Translations under genes and position numbers: made by a program
Shown: one piece after another, positions 45,550-57,277 of the stretch
Position numbering within the stretch: position 1 is the first letter of the stretch
Layout of the letters: every line of letters starts with the position of its first letter
From: Eunapius fragilis
Lineage: Eukaryota > Porifera > Demospongiae > Spongillida > Spongillidae
NCBI GenBank assembly: GCA_963681505.1
Contig: OY811983.1
Coordinates: forward strand, 5,076,122 to 5,140,121
DNA length: 64,000 bases
Direction: 5' to 3'
Notes under the pieces: generated by a model
What the model was told of the DNA's origin: nothing
The model's input: the letters and a program-made list of their open reading frames with translations, nothing else
The model's database searches: none

Positions 45550-46290
45550 ATGTTTCTACAGGGTAGGTGTGCACATGTGAGGATCGGGGACCCAACGCCA
45601 CGCATAGTCGAATCAAAAACACGTGAGTGACCACATATGAAATTATTCATATACAATCATCACTGAAGATGTATGTCATATGTGTGCATTCTAACGCAGA
45701 TCCCATGCTCACTTGTGCATACCTGCCCTTAAAAAGTACAGAGGTGGCATCCATCACCAGTGAAATTGTGATTATTTCATTGCGGGGTATTTCACAGGTA
45801 GGTCCAGCATAGGGGAACTACACGTGGCACTGGGTCCCCCATCATCATTTGTACACATCTACCTTGTGGGGACAGGGAGCAGTCAAGAATTTCTAGGTCT
45901 GCTTTAGAACTTGCATGGGTGGCATACATCTCCACGTATGAATATTTTCATTATGGGTCACTCACAATTTGGTCCAGCGTTAGGGAACCACATGTGATGT
46001 TGGGTCTCCCATCCTTGCATGTACACACCTACCCTGTGGGGATAGGGAACAGTCACCAGAATGTTTGTATCTGCATTAGAACATAGGTGGGTGGCATCCA
46101 TCTCCAGTGAAGATGATGTGTGAATAATGTCATGGGGGTCTGTAACAGGTAGGTCCAGCGTTGGGTAACATGTGTGATGTTGGGTCCCCCATTCTCACTT
46201 GTACACACCTCCCTTGCAGGGACAGGGAAAAGTCACCAGAATCTGCTTTAGAACGTGCGTGGTTGGCATGTATGAACATTTTTATAAGGG
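45550..46290. repeat. Degenerate tandem repeat, about 175-bp period, about four copies
   Basis: Recurrent blocks: GGTCCAGCGTTGGG, TTGGGTCCCCCAT, TTGTACACACCTACC, GGGGACAGGGA, TCTGCTTTAGAAC and GGTGGCATCCATCTCC, in the same order about every 170-180 bp (roughly 45560, 45800, 45970, 46150). No coding frame is conserved between units. Confidence 0.75.
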
Positions 46291-46385
46291 GTCAGAATAA
46301 ATAATTGCTCCATGTCTGTTATTTTAGCATAATAACTATGCATTCAAGTTCAATACTTTGTACATGGCGATGCACACCTGCCACA
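46283..46385 (+). repeat. Dispersed repeat, inverted partner at 59175-59268
   Basis: CAGAATAAATAATTGCTCCA and the following roughly 80 bp match the reverse complement of 59175-59268 with scattered differences. The two copies flank the foldback element in opposite orientation, but at unequal distances. Confidence 0.7.
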
Positions 46386-46559
46386 AAAAAAAACAGATAT
46401 AATGTATTAAGAGGCATACACGGATGGATTATTGATGTACAGGCAGTGACTTCAGGTACATCTACATGCTGTCAAGGTTCCAGTCGGTGGCTGGGTACGA
46501 CGTCAACCCCTCTCAGAGGAGTGCCCAGTCCGAAAGGGAACCAAGCATATCTTGAATAG

Positions 46560-46989
46560 AGGCGTTAACGAACTATCCACTAGAACATTTGCTATTGTGC
46601 ATGTATGCGGACACCATTGTGTATGGGCAGTGCCATAAGGAAGTTGTAAGCGTGCATGAGTCAGTCTCTACTAGTGTATCTCTGCTGCTAGTGCTAACCC
46701 CTGTCCGGTAGCATAGCGCAAACGCGTAGTGAATTCTTGACACATACCTCACAGTTGTATGCAGACTGTTCATCCATCTTACAGTTCTTTTAGATTATTT
46801 ATGCAGTTATCTACATGTTGTATGCATGCACAATATCCTGATCTTTTTTTTGTAGCTTTACAGCGAGAGGTTTCAGAAATTCTAACACATTTTTGGCTAC
46901 AATAAATGCAACAAATATGTTGAGATGATTTCAAACTGTGAAGTAAACCATGAGCCCCCACTTTAGTCTCAGCATCCCATGGCACCATC
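46560..46989 (-). pseudogene. hAT/ZMYM-type transposase remnant, part distal to the foldback insertion
   Basis: The minus strand immediately outside the foldback continues the motif broken at 56425 (YDGAM), then AETKVGAHGLLHSLKS, and in shifted frames EFLKPLAVKLQKKDQDIVHA and VDNCINNLKEL. These fit the mid to C-terminal part of hAT-like DUF4371-containing proteins (TK..A.GLL..L, then Q....D...A). A large internal piece between YDGA and the GLL segment is missing, and stops occur. Confidence 0.5.
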
Positions 46990-47277
46990 ATATGGGAAAG
47001 TTTCCGAGAAAAGGGACCTAGCGTGTATTATAAAAAAGCATAATAAAAATGCACCACGTTTGAAATGCTATAACTTCCGAACGGTTAACGCTACTGTCTT
47101 CCTATTTTCAGCACTTCATAATACACCATTTCTCTATGATAAAATACATTTTGGGATCTTGAACATGCTCCATGCCAGTGTCGCGATGTCCGATACCCCT
47201 TGGGGTTCAAACTCCCCATATCTTTCGGCAGGAAATCTCAATTCATTCCAAAATTGATTTATACGTAGAGGGATCCT

Positions 47278-47760
47278 GTGCCTATCGATTTGTCCTGTTC
47301 GTTAATTTTTACATTACCCGTTACAAAGATATTGCTTTGCAAAGTAGGGACATATTTCCCGCTCGATTCGCGCCATTCTATGGCCAGAGACATCATGAAT
47401 ATTAATCTCTTCCTGTTGATAACCTATTACCACGCCTACAAGACCCTATTGCGTGATGGCGTTGCACATCGATCGTTGATTTGCTGTACAGCATACGGTA
47501 AGTTAAGATTGTCAACGTTCTTCGACGTAGGCACAGATAAGGCAGCATGGCGCCGTATAACACGAGTGGAGACGAGCCGACTCGTTAATTTGGTTGCAAC
47601 GGTTAGGCCGGTACGATATTCAGGTCGAGGACGAAGACGGCGTGCATGGTTGAGAGCGTTGATGCTGATGACGATGGTAACTATGGCAATTTCGATGGTT
47701 ATGATTGACGACAACGATGTTGACAGTAAATTTGATGACGGCGAGTCCAAGGTGAAGTGA
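47278..47760 (+). CDS. 160-codon ORF in left arm of the foldback element (doubtful)
   Basis: Open from ATG to stop. The product has hydrophobic segments (LSCSLIFTLPVTKILL near the start, ALMLMTMVTMAISMVM near the end), a basic RYSGRGRRRRAWLR and an acidic end. An identical-length copy lies in the right arm (56136-55654, minus). The four base differences I see between the two all change an amino acid, which argues against coding constraint. No family recognised. Confidence 0.25.
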   Translation: MPIDLSCSLIFTLPVTKILLCKVGTYFPLDSRHSMARDIMNINLFLLITYYHAYKTLLRDGVAHRSLICCTAYGKLRLSTFFDVGTDKAAWRRITRVETSRLVNLVATVRPVRYSGRGRRRRAWLRALMLMTMVTMAISMVMIDDNDVDSKFDDGESKVK

Positions 47761-48180
47761 TGGTGGTAATGAAGGTGTTAATTGTAATGGAAGTAATGAT
47801 AATGATGATGACGATGCAGTGGTGGTGGTGGCCCAGGTGTGCGTTAAAACTAGAAAAACCCGTCCAGCTGAATGTCTACCTCACTAGAGAGGGTTACTGC
47901 AAAATAGCTGCTCAATGAAGTACGGTGATATGCTCGCATTATAGATTGGCCAAGAAAACCAAAATGGGGCTGAGACAAGGGCATAGGTCCTCATCTTGGT
48001 TTACACGTCCTTGTGAACTTTTGCACACACATGCATTGTTACTAGTACACCATTGTATGGCGTATTCTTGTACAAACACACACACACATGCACATACATA
48101 TCTTCACCCATATATACACAAGCATTTTGTTCCATTTAACTGCTTGTATGTGATCTGTACCCCACTACTCTAGACAGCCA

Positions 48181-50405
48181 TGCAGTGGACACTACTATAG
48201 ACAGCTGTGGAGTGGAGACCACTGTAGATAGCTGCGGAGTGGACACCACTGTAGATAGCTGTGGAGTGAGCACTACTATAGACAGCTGTGGAGTGGACAC
48301 TACTGTAGACAGCTATGCAGTGGACACTACTGTAGACAGCCATGCAGTGGACACTACTATAGACAGCTGTGGAGTGGACACCACTGTAGATAGCTGTGGA
48401 GTGGACACTACTGTAGACAGCTGTGGAGTGGACACTACTGTAGACAGCTATGCAGTGAACACTACTTTAGACTGCCATGCAGTGGACACTACTGTAGACA
48501 GCTGTGGAGTGGACACTACTGTAGACAACTATGCAGTGGACACTACTGTAGGCAGCCATGCAGTGAAAACTACTGTAGACAGCTGTGGAGTGGACACTAC
48601 TGTAGACAGCTGTGGAGTGGACACTATAGTAGACAGCTGTGGAGTGGACACTACTGTAGACAGCTATGCAGTGGATACTACTGTAGACGCTGTGGAGTGG
48701 ACACTACTGTAGACAGCTGTGTAGTGGACACTACTGTAGATAGCCATGCAGTGGACACTACTGTAGACAGCTGTGGAGTGGACACTACTGTAGACAGCCA
48801 TGCAGTGGACACTACTGTAGACAGCTGTGGAGTGGACACTACTATAGACAGCTGTGGAGTGGACACTACTGTAGACAGCTGTGGAATGGACACTACTGTA
48901 GTCAGCCATGCAGTGAACACTACTGTAGACAGCTGTGGAGTGGACACTACTGTAGACAGCTGTGGAGTGGACACTACTGTAGACAGCTGTGGAGTGGACA
49001 CTACTGTGGACAGCTGTGGAGTGGACACTACTGTAGACAGCTGTGGAGTGGACACTACTGTAGACAGCTGTGGAGTGGACACTACTGCAGACAGCTCACA
49101 GCTGTGGAGTGGACACTACTGTAGACAGCTGTGTAGTGGACACTGCTGTAGACAGCCATGCAGTGGACACTACTGTAGATAGCCATGCAGTGGACACTAC
49201 TGTAGACAGCTGTGGAGTGGACACTACTGTAGACAGCTGTGTATGGACACTACTGTAGACAGCTGTGGAGTGGACACTACTGTAGACAGCCATGCAGTGG
49301 ACACTACTGTAGATTGCCATGCAGTGGACACTACTGTAGACAGCTGTGGAGTGGACACTACTGTAGACAGCTGTGTAGTGGACACTACTGTAGACAGCTG
49401 TGGAGTGGACACTACTGTAGACAGCCATGCAGTGGACACTACTGTAGATAGCCATGCAGTGGACACTACTGTAGACAGCTGTGGAGTGGGTACTACTGTA
49501 GACAGCTGTGGACTGGACACTACTGTAGACAGCTGTGGAGTGGACACTACTGTAGACAGCCATGCAGTGGACACTACTGTAGATAGCCATGCAGTGGACA
49601 CTACTGTAGACAGCTGTGGAGTGGGTACTACTGTAGACAGCTGTGGAGTGGACACTACTGTAGACAGCCATGCAGTGGACACTACTGTAGACAGCTGTGG
49701 AGTGGACACTACTGTAGACAGCTGAGGAGTGGACACTACTGTAGACAGCTGTGGAATTAACACTACTGTAGACAGCCATGCAGTGAACACTACTGTAGAC
49801 AGCTGTGGAGTGGACACTACTGTAGACAGCAGGGGAGTGGGTACTACTGTAGACAGCTGTGGAGTGGACACTACTGTAGACAGCCATGCAGTGGACACTA
49901 CTGTGGACAGCTGTGAAGTGGACACTACTGTAGACAGCTGTGGAGTGGACACTACTGTAGACAGCTGTGGAGTGGACACTACTGTAGACAGCTGTGGAGT
50001 GGACACTACTGTAGATAGCTGTGGAATTGACACTACTGTAGACAGCCATGCAGTGAACACTACTGTAGACAGCTGTGGAGTGGACACTACTGTAGACAGC
50101 TGTGGAGTGGGTACTACTGTAGACAGCTGTGGAGTGGACACTACTGTAGACAGCCATGCAGTGGACACTACTGTGGACAGCTGTGGAGTGGACACTACTG
50201 TAGACAGCTGTGGAGTGGACACTACTGTAGACAGCTGTGGAGTGGACACTACTGTAGACAGCTGTGGAGTGGACACTACTGTAGACAGCCATGCAGTGGA
50301 CACTACTGTAGACAGCTGTGGAGTGGACGCTACTGTTGACAGCTGTGGAGTGGACACTACTGTAGACAGCTATGGAATGGAAACTACTGCCAACAGCTGT
50401 TTTTA
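48181..50405 (+). repeat. 27-bp minisatellite, left arm (about 82 units)
   Basis: Unit = constant part GGACACTACTGTAGACAGC plus a variable slot (TGTGGA, CATGCA, TATGCA or TGTGTA) and GT. The constant part contains ACAGCTGT-like and CTACTGTAG self-complementary strings. Units are free of stops in several frames of both strands, which explains the long spurious ORFs. Interruptions (for example an extra CACAGCTGTGG near 49095) break frame. Confidence 0.95.
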
Positions 50406-51069
50406 AGTGTACCCTGACTTGCAGATAGCTATGCAGTACCCCATAGCGGAGTGCTATGGAGTATATCATATGGCAGATTATGGAGTAATAGCCAAAAGAA
50501 AGAACCTGCAGCAAACAGTAGTGAAGTCGACTCACACTACATTACTGCAGACATCTAAGCTATATGAATCCCCACATACAACAGTAGACAGCTGTAGAGT
50601 ACTCCATGACTGTTGGCTATAAGGTCTATGCCATGCCTATAGCGTCATCAACCCTATGCTGTGTCCATGCCATCATAGTTTGTCTGTGGTTACTCTTTAG
50701 CTGACTGCAAAAGCATCCACTCCACAGCTGAATTCCATAGCTGTTTGGCGTGGGTCCACTTTAGTATGGCAAGTGTACAGTGCAGTAGACATATGTAGAG
50801 TAGACTCTATGGCAGATACATGTAGCTGTCCTGGAGCAGACAGACAGCTTTGGAGTATGCACTACAGTCAACAACTGTGGAGTGGTCAGTGGAGCAGACA
50901 GCCACAAAGGAGACCTTACTGCAGGCTGTGGAGTGATTTACTATAACAGACAACTCTAATGTCAGACGAGCTAAATGCTGCAGACAGTTGTGAAAGGGAC
51001 CCACCCCAGACTGTGTTATATATACTAGTAGGTATATTTCTTGCAGATTACCTGAACACCTTTATGAAC
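50406..51069. repeat. Degenerate continuation of the minisatellite, left arm only
   Basis: Fragments such as ACAGTAGACAGCTGTAGAGT, CAACAACTGTGGAGTGG and GCAGACAGCC recur irregularly among unrelated bases, indicating an old decayed edge of the 27-bp array. No counterpart exists on the right, where the array meets the inner segment within about 30 bp. Confidence 0.7.
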
Positions 51070-51819
51070 TGTAATTCCTGCTGTACATGCTTGCTCGTAT
51101 CATATGTGTAAAGTACATACCTCTGGAGGTGTCAAAACGTGCCTGGGCCTTGCATTCTGAGAACATTTCCTACCTATATAAACCTTACCACGGGCCCTGA
51201 CCAACCCAAATCAGTAAGAGATAGGGCTAGTAATGATAATCACAATTCAAGCGTCTGTACTTCAAGTAATGAATATTGTTACTGGCTATCATATTGGATT
51301 TAGAAGGTCGGGCATTAGGAAAGTCAGAAATAGCTCAGGTTGCATTGACTTCACTCAACAGCCATAGGATACTAGTAAGGTTAAACAAAGGTGTTCAAGT
51401 GATCTTTAAGAAATAGCTACCCATGATCATTTCTCTGCTTGAACCCACTCCTCAAGATCACCTCAAAACAATTGGTAAACCCTTACCACCGTCCTAAGAC
51501 TGTTGAGTGAAGTATACAACTGCAGTTCCTGTACATGTACAAGTACGTACAGCATTCCAATTTTATCAGGTCAGCGTTCGACCTTACTAATCAGTAGTGA
51601 AAGCTAGTAATGATATTCATTGCTTAAAACACCCGCTACAGTTGTAAATATCATTACTAGCCCTATCTTTAACTGATTTGGGTAGGTCAGGGCCCGTGGT
51701 ATAGTTTACATACGTAGGAAATGTTGTCAGGATGCAAGGCCCAGGCACGTTTTGAAACCTCAAGAGGTACGTATTGTAAAATGTAACTGAACAAGCATGC
51801 ACAGCAGGAATAATAGCGT

Positions 51820-54800
51820 CTACACCACAGCTGTCTACAGTAGTGTCCACACCACAGCTGTCTACAGTAGCGTCCACTCCACAGCTGTCTACAGTAGTGT
51901 CCACTCCACAGCTGTCTACTGTAGTGTCCACTCCACAGCTGTCTACAGTAGTGTCCACTACACAGCTGTCTACAGTAGTGTCCACTCCACAGCTGTCTAC
52001 AGTAGTGCCCACTGCATGGCTATCTACAGTAGTGTCCACTGCATAGCTGTCTACAGTAGTGTCCACTCCACAGCTGTCTACAGTAGTGTCCACTGCATGG
52101 CTATCTACAGTAGTGTCCACTGCGTAGCTGTCTACAGTAGTGTCCACTGCATGGCTGTCTACAGTAGTGTCCACTGCATAGCTGTCTACAGTAGTGTCCA
52201 CTCCACAGTTGTCTACAGTAGTGTCCACTCCACAGCTGTCTATGGTAGTGTTCACTGCATGGCTGTCTACAGTAGTGTCCACTCCACAGCTATCTACAGT
52301 AGTGTCCACTCCACAGCTGTCTACAGTAGTGTCCACTCCACAGCTGCCTACAGTAGTGTCCACTGCATAGCTGTCTACAGTAGTGTCCACTCCACAGCTG
52401 TCTACAGTAGTGTCCACTGCATGGATGTCTACTGTAGTGTCCACTGCATAGTTGTCTACAGTAGTGTCCACTCCACAGCTGTCTACAGTAGTGTCCACTC
52501 CACAGCTGTCTACAGTAGTGTCCACTGCATGGCAGTCTACAGTAGTGTCCACTGCATGGCTGTCTACAGTAGTGTCCACTACACAGCTGTCTACAGTAGT
52601 GTCCACTGCATGGCTGTCTACAGTAGTGTCCACTCCACAGCTGTCTACAGTAGTGTCCACTACACAGCTGTCTACAGTAGTGTCCACTCCACAGCTGTCT
52701 ACAGTAGTGTCCACTGCATGGCTGTCTACAGTAGTGTCCACTGCATGGCTGTCTACAGTAGTGTCCACTCCACAGCTGTCTACAGTAGTGTCCAATCCAC
52801 AGCTGTCTACAGTAGTGTCCACTGCATGGCTGACTACAGTAGTGTCCACTGCATAGCTGTCTACAGTAGTGTCCACTCCACAGCTGTCTACAGTAGTGTC
52901 CACTCCACAGCTGTCTACAGTAGTGTCCACTCCACAGCTGTCTACAGTAGTGTCCACTCCACAGCTGTCTACAGTAGTGTCCACTCCACAGCTGTCTACA
53001 GTAGTGTCCACTACACAGCTGTCTACAGTAGTGTCCACTCCACAGCTGTCTACAGTAGTGTCCACTCCACAGCTGTGAGCTGTCTACAGTAGTGTCCACT
53101 ACACAGCTGTCTACAGTAGTGTCCACTGCATGGCTATCTACAGTAGTGTCCACTGCATAGCTGTCTACAGTAGTGTCCACTCCACAGCTGTCTACAGTAG
53201 TGTCCACTGCATGGTTGTCTACAGTAGTGTCCACTCCACAGCTGTCTACAGTAGTGTCCACTGCATGGCTATCTACAGTAGTGTCCACTGCATAGCTGTC
53301 TACAGTAGTGTCCACTCCACAGCTGTCTACAGTAGTGTCCACTGCATGGCTATCTACAGTAGTGTCCACTACACAGCTGTCTACAGTAGTGTCCACTCCA
53401 CAGCTGTGAGCTGTCTACAGTAGTGTCCACTCCACAGCTGTCTACAGTAGTGTCCACTCCACAGCTGTCTACAGTAGTGTCCACTCTACAGCTGTCCACA
53501 GTAGTGTCCACTGCATGGCTGTCTACAGTAGTGTCCACTCCAAAGCTGTCCACAGTAGTGTCCACTCCACAGCGTCTACAGTAGTGTCCACTGCATAGCT
53601 GTCTACAGTAGTGTCCACTCCACAGCTGTCTACAGTAGTGTCCACTGCATGGCTGTCTATAGTAGTGTCCACTCCACAGCTGTCTACAGTAGTGTCCACT
53701 CCACAGCTGTCTACAGTAGTGTCCACTCCACAGCTGTCTACAGTAGTGTCCACTCCACAGCTGTCTACAGTAGTGTCCACTCCACAGCTGTCTACAGTAG
53801 TGTCCACTCCACAGCTGTCTACAGTAGTGTCCACTTCACAGCTGTCCACAGTAGGGTCCACTGCATGGCTGTCTACAGTAGTGTCCACTCCACAGCTGTC
53901 TACAGTAGTACCCACTCCACAGCTGTCTACAGTAGTGTCCACTCCACAGCTGTCTACAGTAGTGTCCACTGCATGGCTGTCTACAGTAGTGTCCACTCCA
54001 CAGCTGTCTACAGTAGTACCCACTCCACAGCTGTCTACAGTAGTGTCCACTGCATGGCTATCTACAGTAGTGTCCACTGCATGGCTGTCTACAGTAGTGT
54101 CCACTCCACAGCTGTCTACAGTAGTGTCCACTCCACAGCTGTCTACAGTAGTACCCACTCCACAGCTGTCTACAGTAGTGTCCACTGCATGGCTATCTAC
54201 AGTAGTGTCCACTGCATGGCTGTCTACAGTAGTGTCCACTCCACAGCTGTCTACAGTAGTGTCCACTCCACAGCTGTGAGCTGTCTACAGTAGTGTCCAC
54301 TCCACAGCTGTCTACAGTAGTGTCCACTCCACAGCTGTTTACAGTAGTGTCCACTCCACAGCTGTCCACAGTAGTGTCCACTGCATGGCTGTCTACAGTA
54401 GTGTCCACTCCACAGCTGTCTACAGTAGTACCCACTCCACAGCTGTCTACAGTAGTGTCCACTCCACAGCTGTCTACAGTAGTGTTCACTGCATGGCTGA
54501 CTACAGTAGTGTCCATTCTACAGCTGTCTACAGTAGTGTCCACACCACAGCTGTCTATAGTAGTGTCCACTCCACAGCTGTCTACAGTAGTGTCCACTAC
54601 ACAGCTGTGAGCTGTCTACAGTTGTGTCCACTCCACAGCTATTTACAGTAGTGTCCACTACACAGTTATCTGCAGTAGTGTCCACTCCACAGCTGTGAGC
54701 TGTCTACAGTAGTGTCCACTCCACAGCTGTCTACAGTAGTGTCCACTCCACAGCTGTCTACAGTAGTGTCCACTGCATGGCTGTCTACAGTAGTGTCCAC

Positions 54801-55245
54801 TCCACAGCTGTCTACAGTAGTGTCCACTGCATGGCTATCTGCAGTAGTGTCCACTATACAGCTGTCTACAGTAGTGTCCACTCCACAGCGTCTACAGTAG
54901 TGTCCACTGCATAGCTGTCTACAGTAGTGTCCACTCCTCAGCTGTCTACAGTAGTGTCCACTCCACAGCTGTCTACAGTAGTGTCCACTCCACAGCTGTC
55001 TACAGTAGTGTCCACTGCATGGCTGTCTACAGTAGTGTTCACTGCATAGCTGTCTACAGTAGTGTCCACTCCACAGCTGTCTATAGTAGTGCTCACTCCA
55101 CAGCTATCTACAGTGGTGTCCACTCCACAGCTATCCACAGTAGTGTCCACTGCATAGCTGCCTACAGTAGTGTCCACTCCGCAGCTATCTACTGTGGTCT
55201 CCACTCCACAGCTGTCTATAGTAGTGTCCACTGCATGGCTGTCTA
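51820..55245 (-). repeat. 27-bp minisatellite, right arm (about 126 units)
   Basis: Same unit as the left array, reverse orientation, about 1.2 kb longer. Its outer edge repeats the order of rare variants seen at the left outer edge (GGAGACCAC, GCGGAGT, GTGAGCAC) with two additional units inserted. The arrays therefore descend from one array by duplication and then unequal gain or loss. Confidence 0.95.
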
Positions 55246-55653
55246 GAGTAGTGGGGTACAGATCACATACAAGCAGTTAAATGGAACAAAATGCTTGTGT
55301 ATATATGGGTGAAGATATGTATGTGCATGTGTGTGTGTTTGTACAAGAATACGCCATACAATGGTGTACTAGTAACAATGCATGTGTGTGCAAAAGTTCA
55401 CAAGGGCGTGTAAACCAAGATGAGGACCTATGCCCTTGTCTCAGCACCATTTTGGTTTTCTTGGCCAATCTATAATGCGAGCATATCACCGTACTTCATT
55501 GAGCAGCTATTTTGCAGTAACCCTCTCTAGTGAGGTAGACATTCAGCTGGACGGGTTTTTCTAGTTTTAACGCACACCTGGGCCACCACCACCACTACAT
55601 CGTCATCATCATTATCATTACTTCCATTACAATTAACTCCTTCATTACCACCA

Positions 55654-56136
55654 TCACTTCACCTTGGACTCGCCGTCATCAAATTTACTGTCAACACCGT
55701 TGTCGTCAATCATAACCATCGAAATTGCCATAGTTACCATCGTCATCAGCATCAACGCTCTCAACCATGCACGCCGTCTTCGTCCTCGACCTGAATATCG
55801 TACCGGCCTAACCGTTGCAACCAAATTAACGAGTCGGCTCGTCTCCACTCGTGTTATACGGTGCCATGCTGCATTATCTGTGCCTACGTCGAAGAACGTT
55901 GACAATCTTAACTTATCGTATGCTGTACAGCAAATCAACGATCGATGTGCAACGCCATCACGCAATAGGGTCTTGTAGGCGTGGTAATAGGTTATCAACA
56001 GGAAGAGATTAATATTCATGATGTCTCTGGCCATAGAATGGCGCGAATCGAGCGGGAAATATGTCCCTACTTTGCAAAGCAATATCTTTGTAACGGGTAA
56101 TGTAAAAATTAACGAACAGGACAAATCGATAGGCAC
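55654..56136 (-). CDS. 160-codon ORF in right arm of the foldback element (doubtful)
   Basis: Inverted copy of the ORF at 47278-47760. Differences are K/N, R/H, G/D and D/G changes only. The open frame persists in both arms, but this could simply reflect recent arm homogenisation. Confidence 0.25.
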   Translation of the reverse strand: MPIDLSCSLIFTLPVTKILLCKVGTYFPLDSRHSMARDIMNINLFLLITYYHAYKTLLRDGVAHRSLICCTAYDKLRLSTFFDVGTDNAAWHRITRVETSRLVNLVATVRPVRYSGRGRRRRAWLRALMLMTMVTMAISMVMIDDNGVDSKFDDGESKVK

Positions 56137-56424
56137 AGGATCCCTCTACGTATAAATCAATTTTGGAATGAATTGAGATTTCCTGCCGAAAGATATGGGG
56201 AGTTTGAACCCCAAGGGGTATCGGACATCGCGACACTGGCATGGAGCATGTTCAAGATCCCAAAATGTATTTTATCATAGAGAAATGGTGTATTATGAAG
56301 TGCTGAAAATAGGAAGACAGTAGCGTTAACCGTTCGGAAGTTATAGCATTTCAAACGTGGTGCATTTTTATTATGCTTTTTTATAATACACGCTAGGTCC
56401 CTTTTCTCGGAAACTTTCCCATAT

Positions 56425-57000
56425 GCTTGTCCTCTTCAGTGCAAAATATTGATGTTATTACTCTTTAGGCTTTGTACAACAGCTTCAGCTGTATGGGCTC
56501 CGTCAGCCCTTTCCAGTTTAAAAAGTCAAAGAATAGCTCCTGGATTTCACCATGTGATACGAATCTCAAGCAGACAGCTAAAATCTGCATGCTTATCAGT
56601 AACATAATCTGCTATTATAGAGAACACAGCTGATGAAGTTTGTAATATTTCAGTTCTCTTCCTAATGTACCTCATTATTTCATTTTGAATAGTTTTAGAG
56701 GTGCACATAGCATTTCTCTTGATATGCTCAAGGTGGTGCACCATAATCTCATCATTTTCAGATAATGCTTACAAAATTGCTATAAAATTACCTTTTTTGG
56801 TTGCTACACTGGTATAGTCATCTCTGTGCCCTTGCAGGGGAATGTTCTGTTTACCAAAGAGTATTATTGCTTTCCGTCCAGCAGCTATGTCCCCCATGTC
56901 ATAACAAATTGATGAATTTCCAGGACAGCGTTCTGTTGCTGAGGTATAGTAACAAGTAAAATGAAGCAACAGTTTATATATTAGGTCAGTTGTGTACATT
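56425..57000 (-). pseudogene. hAT/ZMYM-type (DUF4371-like) transposase remnant interrupted by the foldback
   Basis: Minus-strand segments: GRKAIILFGKQNIPLQGHRDD and KKGNFIAIL (56.77-56.9 kb), then HIKRNAMCTSKTIQNEI and FSIIADYVTDKH (56.55-56.73 kb), then in a shifted frame GAHTAEAVVQSLKSNNINIL and RGQAY at the insertion point. The order fits the DUF4371 region of ZMYM1-like, hAT-derived proteins (GIPLRGHRDD; TIQNEI; ADEVTD; RGQ.YD). It contains stops and frame changes, so the host element was already decaying or decayed afterwards. Confidence 0.65.
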
Positions 57001-57277
57001 TAATCTTTTAGTAATTTACCATTTGTTGCATCCGATTCTGACAGCTGTTTTCTCCTGGATTTGCTGTACTATAAACTGCAAGCAAATTGCATTTCTCAAT
57101 ACACTTAATTCATGCACAACTGTGCATGCTAAAAAATCTTAGGCTCACTTGGTATACTTGGTGGTGGTACAGAGATGACACAGCAATACCACTATCTGGG
57201 TCATTATCATCTTCACAACCTCTTGAGTTGTATTCCTGACCTTAAGTTGTGTAAACTAATAAGGTACACGGAAGCCA

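Larger units (their letters stand above)
46994..56420. mobile_element. Giant foldback element (9427 bp) with minisatellite-bearing inverted arms
   Basis: The left end GGGAAAGTTTCCGAG (46994) and right end CTCGGAAACTTTCCC (56420) are perfect inverted repeats, flanked by ATAT at 46990-46993 and 56421-56424. Each arm consists of about 1.18 kb near-identical unique sequence (46994-48180; 55246-56420), a 27-bp minisatellite array (48181-50405; about 51820-55245), and an inner inverted segment (about 51070-51420; 51430-51820). The palindrome runs to a centre at ATGATCAT (51423-51430). A left-only stretch 50406-51070 is a degenerate continuation of the array. Drosophila FB and Galileo elements share the plan of long inverted repeats built from tandem units; the sequence here is not one I recognise. 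No transposase is visible, so mobility would need a partner in trans. Confidence 0.85.

Noticed and set aside
49096..50535. Long ORFs of 130-480 codons through the 27-bp arrays (both strands, also 51617-53396)
   Set aside because: The 27-bp unit simply lacks stops in several frames on both strands; array indels change frame, and no start, splice site or constraint is visible.
48181..55245. CRISPR-like regular repeats
   Set aside because: Units are contiguous tandem repeats without unique spacers, in a eukaryotic context.
46994..56420. Giant palindrome as an assembly artefact
   Set aside because: Arms differ in substitutions, array lengths and inner sequence, and the ends carry a target duplication that restores a coding motif; still worth confirming with long reads.
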